From an uncultured Eubacteriales bacterium (GTDB lineage: Bacteria; Bacillota; Clostridia; Peptostreptococcales; Anaerovoracaceae), in NCBI GenBank assembly GCA_900542295.1, contig UQNJ01000009.1:23312-87311 (forward strand): a DNA stretch of 64,000 bases, given 5' to 3'. The translations under genes and the position numbers were made by a program. Below are positions 59,198-64,000 of this stretch, piece after piece (position 1 is the first letter of the stretch; every line of letters begins with the position of its first letter). The notes below the pieces were generated by a model. That model ran no database searches. It was not told the origin of the DNA and was given only the letters and a program-made list of their open reading frames with translations.

Positions 59198-59706
59198 CGG
59201 GTAACTCCTCCTTTTGCAGGAGCTTTTATATATAGACAAGGTTTTGTCCCGGATGAATCCGGAAGAAAAGGCATGTCGGCAGAGGTCTCATCAATGGGGC
59301 CGAATTTTATACTCATGGTCGGGCATGCTGCGGCACAGGCCGGCTCAAGTCCCATATTGCGGCGGCTTTTGCAGGTGTCACATTTTTGAGTGATGCCCTT
59401 TGATTTGCTGAAGGATACAGCGCCGTAAGGGCAGTTCCACATACATGCCCCGCAGCCTATGCACTTTCCGTCGTCGTGCTGAGTAGTACCGTCATCATCT
59501 TTGTACATTGCTCCTGTAGGACAGACTTTAACGCAGGCCGCATCTTCACAGTGGTTGCAGCTTCCCGAAAAAGGTCCTTCAGGAAGAATCGTCACTCTGC
59601 GGAAGAATTCTCCTGATTTTAGATTGTTGATATCCTTGCATGCTACCTGGCATGCGCCGCAAGCCACACAGGTATTCATATTATAGTAAAAACCTAATTT
59701 CTGCAT
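59194..59706 (-). CDS. 4Fe-4S electron-transfer subunit (DmsB/HybA-like)
   Basis: A 170-residue ferredoxin-type subunit with four cysteine groups: CVACGACQVACKD, CNHCEDAACVKVCPTGAM, CIGCGACMWNCPYGAV and CDTCKSRRNMGLEPACAAACPTMSI. This fits four [4Fe-4S] clusters, as in DmsB-type subunits of molybdoenzymes. ATG 59706 is chosen over the GTG at 59715, which overlaps GAGGTGA. It is the first gene of the three-gene operon and would connect the flavoprotein to the molybdenum subunit. Confidence 0.93.
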   Translation of the reverse strand: MQKLGFYYNMNTCVACGACQVACKDINNLKSGEFFRRVTILPEGPFSGSCNHCEDAACVKVCPTGAMYKDDDGTTQHDDGKCIGCGACMWNCPYGAVSFSKSKGITQKCDTCKSRRNMGLEPACAAACPTMSIKFGPIDETSADMPFLPDSSGTKPCLYIKAPAKGGVTR

Positions 59707-59767
59707 TGTAGTCACCTCTGAAATCTGTTACACTGAAATTATACAACAAAATGGACAAAAAGTATTT

Positions 59768-60352
59768 ATGAAGGAAGATATTTTTTTGAAAAATTCAATA
59801 GGTTTACTTATATTGGCAGGCGGAAAATCTCAAAGAATGGGAAGAGATAAAGGAACATTGAAAATCGGAGAAGAAACTTTTATCATGAGGCTTTTGGAAA
59901 ATATGGGTGATTATGACGAGCGTATCGTTTCTTCATCAAGGAAGCTGTATGAAGAATGGGTTGTAACCTTGGCGGATGAAGCCGGCACAGAGGGGAAAGG
60001 ACCGGCGGCAGGCATAGTTACTGCGCTTACATACTGCAAAAGCGACAGTCTTATGGTTGTACCTTGTGATGTGCCTTTTGCAGATTTTTCGGTGGCGAAA
60101 AAACTTGCCGAGGTGTATTTGAGCTTACCGGAAAAGTTGAAAAAACCTGTTGTTTCAGAAAGCACAAACGGTATAGAGCCGCTTGTGGGAATATATCCGA
60201 AAGCTGTTTTACCGATAATGAGAAAGGCTATTGATGAGGGTATATACAGTGTAAAGGACATATTGAAAAGAATCGGATACAGGGAAGTACCCATTGCAGA
60301 TGAGAAACTTATAAATATAAATACTCCGGAGGATTATGAAAAGTATGAATAA
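59768..60352 (+). CDS. mobA: Molybdenum cofactor guanylyltransferase
   Basis: A 194-residue nucleotidyltransferase that attaches GMP to molybdopterin, the step needed for bisPGD enzymes such as the molybdoenzyme beside it. Seen: LLILAGGKSQRMGRDKGTLKIG (nucleotide-binding loop), DEAGTEGKGPAAGIVTAL, VVPCDVPFADFS (metal-binding Asp), and EPLVGIYPKAVLPIM. The start could be ATG 59768 or, perhaps better, TTG 59786, which has AAGGAAG eight bases before it. It is divergent from the iron-sulfur gene, with only about 60 bases between. It overlaps rlmD. Confidence 0.9.
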   Translation: MKEDIFLKNSIGLLILAGGKSQRMGRDKGTLKIGEETFIMRLLENMGDYDERIVSSSRKLYEEWVVTLADEAGTEGKGPAAGIVTALTYCKSDSLMVVPCDVPFADFSVAKKLAEVYLSLPEKLKKPVVSESTNGIEPLVGIYPKAVLPIMRKAIDEGIYSVKDILKRIGYREVPIADEKLININTPEDYEKYE

Positions 60353-61817
60353 AAATGATATAGTGAAGATTAAAATAGAAGATATTTCAACGGAGGGCCG
60401 TGGAATAGGAAGAGCAGACGGAATGGCAGTCTTTGTTAAAGACGCTGTGACAGGAGATGTGGTTGAAGCTGAAATAACAAAAGTAAAGAAGAATTATGCA
60501 TTTGGAAATATAAGAAAATATTTGAAAAAATCAGAGGACAGAACAGAAGTGCTTTGTCCGTACAATGATCGCTGCGGAGGATGTATTTATCAGGAGCTGA
60601 ATTATGAAGCACAGCTTTCATTGAAGAAAAAACAAGTTTCCGACAAGCTTATCCGTCTCGGAGGAATAAAGGCTCCGGTCGTAAGAGATGTTATAGGAAT
60701 GGAATATCCGTTTAATTACAGAAACAAGGCTGTCATGCCTGTAAGCACCGGAGGGTTGATTACAAAAAAAGGCGGAATAGTTCAGCCTGTACATGAGCCG
60801 AGAGTAGGGTTTTACAGAGCTAAGAGCCATGAAGTAATCGACTGCGGAGATTGTCTCTTGCAGTCTGAGCCTGCTATGGCTGCCGCAGAGGCACTTAGAC
60901 GATTTATGGAGGAGGACAATATAACTTCATATGATGAGCGTTGGGATAAGGGACTTATGAAAAGTATGACTGTTCGTACAGCTTTTGGAAGCGGGCAGGT
61001 TATGGTCATACTTACAATCAACGGAAAAGGTATTCCAAATGCAGAGAAGCTTGTAAGCATGCTTGATGAGGCGATATACGAAGCAGGTTTACGGGATAAT
61101 GAGGAAAGGGAGGAATATGGTTTCACCCTCGAAAGCGTTATTTTGAATATTCAGAAAAAGGGTGGTTCTGTGACCGGAGAATGGATTACTCTTGCAGGAA
61201 AACCTGTAATTACTGAATTTGTCGGCGGTCTTGAATTTGAAATTTCACCGCAATCCTTTTATCAGGTCAATCCGGTGCAAATGGAGGCTCTTTACGGAAA
61301 AGCTATAGAGTATGCAGAGCTTAACGGCAATGAGACGGTACTTGATTTGTATTGCGGAGTAGGAAGTATCGGATTGTTTTTCGCAGATTACATGAGAAGG
61401 CTTGGTGGAAAAGGCCGTGTCATAGGAATTGAGTCGATAAAAGAGGCAGTTACAGATGCCAACAGGAATGCAGTTATAAACGGAATCGTAAATGCAAGAT
61501 ACATTTGCGGCAAGGCTGAGGAAGAACTTCCCAAGCTTATGAAAGGAGACTATGCCGAAAAAGGTATTGTGGTTGATAATGCTGATATAGTTATTTTGGA
61601 TCCGCCGAGGGCAGGCTGCGATGAAAGATTGATTGAGGCTGCAGCAGAGCTTTCTCCTGAAAAGATAATATATATATCATGTGATCCTGCAACATTGTCA
61701 CGAGACATCAAGCGCCTTTCGGAAAAGGGCTACGAATTTTGTGAGGCTGCGCCGGTGGACATGTTCCCGTGGACAAGAGCGATAGAAGTGGCAGCACTTA
61801 TAACAAAAATGAAATAA
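60336..61817 (+). CDS. rlmD: 23S rRNA (uracil-5-)-methyltransferase RlmD/RumA-type
   Basis: A 493-residue RNA methyltransferase. Residues 1-70 form a TRAM domain (VKIKIEDISTEGRGIGRADGMAVFVKDAVTGDVVEAEITKVKKNYA). An iron-sulfur motif CPYNDRCGGCIYQ follows near 82. The methyltransferase domain has SFYQVNPVQMEALY, VLDLYCGVGSIGLFFA (SAM-binding), DPPRAGCDERLIEAA and YISCDPATLSRDI with the catalytic Cys. The ATG at 60336 has GGAGG close by; ATG 60345 is a possible alternative. It overlaps mobA by 17 bases. It is the last gene of clear chromosomal character before the mobile segment. Confidence 0.9.
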   Translation: MKSMNKNDIVKIKIEDISTEGRGIGRADGMAVFVKDAVTGDVVEAEITKVKKNYAFGNIRKYLKKSEDRTEVLCPYNDRCGGCIYQELNYEAQLSLKKKQVSDKLIRLGGIKAPVVRDVIGMEYPFNYRNKAVMPVSTGGLITKKGGIVQPVHEPRVGFYRAKSHEVIDCGDCLLQSEPAMAAAEALRRFMEEDNITSYDERWDKGLMKSMTVRTAFGSGQVMVILTINGKGIPNAEKLVSMLDEAIYEAGLRDNEEREEYGFTLESVILNIQKKGGSVTGEWITLAGKPVITEFVGGLEFEISPQSFYQVNPVQMEALYGKAIEYAELNGNETVLDLYCGVGSIGLFFADYMRRLGGKGRVIGIESIKEAVTDANRNAVINGIVNARYICGKAEEELPKLMKGDYAEKGIVVDNADIVILDPPRAGCDERLIEAAAELSPEKIIYISCDPATLSRDIKRLSEKGYEFCEAAPVDMFPWTRAIEVAALITKMK

Positions 61818-62194
61818 AGCCTTAATAGCAGCGGGCGCTGTTTAGCTGAAAAGATGGGTAAACAGGTATATGCAGCGTTGTGGTTATTTGATATAATAAA
61901 ATAAACAGGGAACAAAAGTTAATTTGTAAACTGGAATTTGAAAACCATAAAATTATGAGTGATTATTGCTCTCCATAGGTTGTCAATAAAATCCTCCAAA
62001 AGCCTTGAAAATAAAGGATTTATCGCAATGTGTTCGCCTTATCCCTTTATATGATTTCACACAAGTTTACTCTTTCCCTGCCTGCTTATAAGGGCAAAAT
62101 CAAGGGAAGAAAGTCTCATAACAAGATATAACAGAGTGTGGCAATCGGAGAACTGTGACATATGTGCGAATATATTATAACGGAGGATTTTTTA
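61818..62194. other. Junction region without a recognisable gene, probable mobile-element edge
   Basis: About 375 bases. A 26-codon frame at 62051-62131 lacks a ribosome site, and another frame ends at about 62180 without a start; either may be a gene remnant. AAATCCT (61989-61995) and AGGATTT (62015-62021) form an inverted repeat in the middle. The base and codon pattern changes from here to the end of the window. Confidence 0.4.
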
Positions 62195-62575
62195 ATGGAC
62201 AAGTATATTTATGATGAAAGCAATGGTTTATGGTATGAGTTGCAGGGGGATTATTATATTCCTTGTCTTACTTTACCAGCTGAAAAAGAAAACAAACCTA
62301 TCAGTTTGTGGGGGCAGCGACACAAACACTACTTACAGGAACATAAACGGACGGTTTATATTTCGCTGCTCACAAGCGGCGAATTGAATAATTACCTTGC
62401 CGATATTGACGAACAAGCAACGGAAATGATGTTTCGATTGGTTGAGCAAATGGCTGACAAGGAGGGCGTGACCGAACAACTTAAAGTAGAAAACCCGATG
62501 TTGTGGGTTGGTCGAATGAATGAGATACAGGCAAGAGCACGAGAAATTGTATATGCCGATATTATCTATAAGTAA
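62195..62575 (+). CDS. TnpV-type transposon-encoded protein
   Basis: A 126-residue protein. Seen: YIYDESNGLWYELQGDYYIPCL at the start, LWGQRHKHYLQEHKRTVYISLLTSGELNNYLADIDEQATEMMFRLVEQMADKEGVTEQLKVENPMLWVGRMNEIQARAREIV, the TnpV pattern found in Tn4451-like and many clostridial mobile elements. Its role in transposition is not established. GGAGG lies nine bases before ATG 62195, which I prefer to the ATG at 62162. It marks the right end of the window as mobile DNA. Confidence 0.85.
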   Translation: MDKYIYDESNGLWYELQGDYYIPCLTLPAEKENKPISLWGQRHKHYLQEHKRTVYISLLTSGELNNYLADIDEQATEMMFRLVEQMADKEGVTEQLKVENPMLWVGRMNEIQARAREIVYADIIYK

Positions 62576-62599
62576 AAAATGTAACATATAGAATATTAA

Positions 62600-62640
62600 A
62601 ATTGTGGCAGTCAAAAATTAAAACTTTGTCTGCCACAATT
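62600..62640 (+). terminator. Inverted repeat after tnpV
   Basis: AATTGTGGCAG (62600-62610) pairs perfectly with CTGCCACAATT (62630-62640). No T-run follows, so it may be a weak terminator or an element-specific repeat. Confidence 0.5.
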
Positions 62641-62665
62641 ATGATTAGATGTGTTCTCTTTCATA

Positions 62666-62694
62666 ATGACTTTGCTAATTCATTATGCTATAAT
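62666..62694 (+). promoter_or_regulatory. Putative extended -10 promoter for the ABC genes
   Basis: ATGACT (62666-62671), 17-base spacer ending TGC, TATAAT (62689-62694). The -35 box is weak and the extended -10 is strong. Confidence 0.55.
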
Positions 62695-62812
62695 GAATTT
62701 AATTTACGGTATCGCACTGCATCTACTAATTTGGAGTTCGATTAGAACAGGAAAAGATTATATTGATTGCTCTCTATGCGAGATTAAAACCGATTATACA
62801 GGAGGAAATTGA

Positions 62813-63727
62813 ATGAGCAATATTATTCAAATCAATAATCTTAATAAAAGTTTTGGAAGTGTAAACGCTGTTCAGAATTTGAGTTTTCGTGTGAAAAAAG
62901 GAGAGCTGTTTGCCTTTCTTGGTATCAATGGGGCAGGAAAATCAACTACAATCAATATTATGTGTGGACAACTGTCGAAAGACAGTGGAAGCGTTTTTAT
63001 TGATAAACACGATTTAGATAAGGATATGGACTATATTAAGCGTGAACTGGGTGTAGTTTTTCAATCATCTGTCTTGGATTCTGCCCTTTCTGTTTATGAT
63101 AATTTGGAAAGTCGTGCCGCTTTATATGGCATTACTGGAATGGAGTTTAAGAAACGACTTGAGGAACTGGCGAAAATATTAGATTTTGAAAACTTATTGA
63201 AACGCACCGTTGGTAAATTATCAGGAGGACAACGCCGAAGAATTGATATTGCAAGGGCTTTGTTTCATAAGCCTAAAATCCTTATTCTTGATGAGCCGAC
63301 AACAGGGCTTGATCCGCAGACACGCCGACTTATTTGGAATGTTATATCAAGTTTTCGCAAAGATGAAAATATGACTGTATTTTTAACTACGCACTATATG
63401 GAAGAAGCTGCGGAAGCTGATTATGTTGTAATCATTGATGATGGGAAAATATCCGCAGAGGGTACTCCGCTTGAATTAAAAAATATTTATACTGGGGATT
63501 ACATCACAATTTATGATGTAGATGAAAAGGATATTAAAGAACTTGATGTAGAATATGAGCAAATCCGAAACGGTTATCGCCTTTCTGTACCGAATACAAA
63601 GGCTGCAACTGAATTGATTATTCGTAATCCGCAGTTGTTTACTGATTACGAAATAACAAAAGGAAAAATGGACGATGCTTTTCTTGCTGTTACGGGCAAA
63701 ACATTGGTGGGAGGTGCAGAAAAATGA
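62813..63727 (+). CDS. ABC-type multidrug exporter ATP-binding protein
   Basis: A 304-residue ATPase of the DrrA/CcmA type. Seen: Walker A GINGAGKST, Q-loop region LGVVFQSSVLDSALSVYDNLE, signature LSGGQRRRID, Walker B ILILDEPTTGLDPQTRR, and switch His in LTTHYMEEAAEADYVV. A C-terminal tail (residues 225-304) is of the kind that regulates such ATPases. Codon use differs from the chromosomal genes: CGC and TTA are more common. It is followed by an overlapping permease gene and lies behind tnpV, so it is probably cargo of the mobile element. The substrate is unknown. Confidence 0.9.
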   Translation: MSNIIQINNLNKSFGSVNAVQNLSFRVKKGELFAFLGINGAGKSTTINIMCGQLSKDSGSVFIDKHDLDKDMDYIKRELGVVFQSSVLDSALSVYDNLESRAALYGITGMEFKKRLEELAKILDFENLLKRTVGKLSGGQRRRIDIARALFHKPKILILDEPTTGLDPQTRRLIWNVISSFRKDENMTVFLTTHYMEEAAEADYVVIIDDGKISAEGTPLELKNIYTGDYITIYDVDEKDIKELDVEYEQIRNGYRLSVPNTKAATELIIRNPQLFTDYEITKGKMDDAFLAVTGKTLVGGAEK

Positions 63728-64000
63728 GTATGGCTTTCATTCTTATCAAAAGAAATATCAAATTGTTTTTCAAAGATAAGGGAATGTTCTTTACCTCTTT
63801 GATAACGCCTGCTATATTGCTTGTACTTTATGTGACTTTTCTTGGGAATGTGTATCGGGATAGTTTTACATCTAATTTACCCAATTCATTAAAACTATCA
63901 GAAAGCATAATAGAGGGACTGGTAGGCGGTCAACTTATCTCATCTATTCTTGCTGTTTCGTGTGTAACGGTTGCTTTTTGTTCTAATTTTTTAATGGTGC
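63724..64000 (+). CDS. ABC-2 type permease, N-terminal part (cut by window end)
   Basis: The start ATG overlaps the ATPase stop (ATGA) and the frame is open to the end of the window, giving 92 residues. The first cytoplasmic segment FILIKRNIKLFFKDKGMFFTSLITPAILLVLYVTFLG is typical of the ABC-2 family, with one membrane helix near residue 30 and another near 75-90 (ISSILAVSCVTVAFCSNFLMV). It pairs with the ATPase upstream as a drug or bacteriocin exporter. Confidence 0.85.
   Translation, partial: MSMAFILIKRNIKLFFKDKGMFFTSLITPAILLVLYVTFLGNVYRDSFTSNLPNSLKLSESIIEGLVGGQLISSILAVSCVTVAFCSNFLMV

Noticed and set aside
62051..62131. 26-codon frame upstream of tnpV
   Set aside because: No ribosome site and no recognisable motif; at most a remnant.
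1..64000. CRISPR arrays, rRNA genes, prophage structural genes and complete insertion sequences
   Set aside because: No regularly spaced repeats, no rRNA sequence, no phage proteins and no transposase gene were seen; only tnpV suggests mobile DNA, at the right edge.

Overview
The window reads as chromosome of an anaerobic, amino-acid-fermenting Firmicute of the class Clostridia. Supporting signs are moderate-to-low GC, strong GGAGG ribosome binding sites, frequent TTG/GTG starts, a whiA-rapZ-murB neighbourhood, an [FeFe]-hydrogenase, a 2-oxoacid:ferredoxin oxidoreductase, a 3-keto-5-aminohexanoate cleavage enzyme and a nine-gene V/A-type ATPase. A relative of Anaerovoracaceae or Peptostreptococcales is my guess from gene content, not something the sequence proves.

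Layout. 1-6.4 kb: end of a D-aminoacylase-like gene, TspO, a rhodanese, a MATE pump behind a structured leader, and a second MATE pump divergent from a MerR regulator across a textbook 19-bp-spacer MerR promoter. 6.6-15.4 kb: a fermentation operon behind an exact sigma-54 promoter (6601-6616), with a P-loop ATPase, ferredoxin and alpha, beta and gamma subunits of a 2-oxoacid:ferredoxin oxidoreductase, a two-subunit CoA-transferase, an aminotransferase, a PrpR-type sigma-54 activator and a YoaK-like membrane protein. Together these would turn an amino acid into a 2-oxoacid, an acyl-CoA plus reduced ferredoxin, and a free acid. 15.5-15.9 kb: a cobalamin riboswitch followed by three terminator-like hairpins and no cobalamin gene. 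16-21.5 kb: amidohydrolase, NhaC-type antiporter, [FeFe]-hydrogenase, and a convergent FAD/Rieske oxidoreductase. 21.5-23.3 kb: tRNA-Arg, a tRNA-derived structured relic, an acidic membrane protein, tRNA-Leu and an alkyltransferase homologue.

23.4-32.2 kb: a CPA2 antiporter, an HMA protein plus a Zn/Cd-type P1B ATPase under SmtB/CzrA-like operators, and a MarR regulator with an asymmetric heterodimeric ABC exporter. 32.5-37.4 kb: Xre regulator, DUF3169-like membrane protein, a NatAB-like ABC system and a nitroreductase. 37.5-39.8 kb (minus strand): phosphodiesterase, D-serine ammonia-lyase and a CzrA-like metal sensor. 39.8-46.4 kb: degenerate Fic protein, AI-2E family transporter, murB, PHP protein, rapZ, kce (where yvcK is usually found) and whiA.

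46.5-55.1 kb: V/A-ATPase genes H-I-K-E-C-F-A-B-D, whose K subunit carries the sodium-site residues. 55.2-59.7 kb (minus strand): an apparently soluble molybdoenzyme operon whose catalytic subunit has a TorD-like chaperone domain fused to its N-terminus, beside mobA and rlmD on the plus strand. 61.9 kb to the end: tnpV and a partial ABC exporter, the probable edge of a mobile element.

The strongest candidates for under-described biology are the orphan cobalamin riboswitch, the TorD-molybdoenzyme fusion with a flavoprotein in place of a membrane anchor, the sigma-54 operon led by an uncharacterised ATPase, and the tRNA-derived cassette at 21.5 kb.
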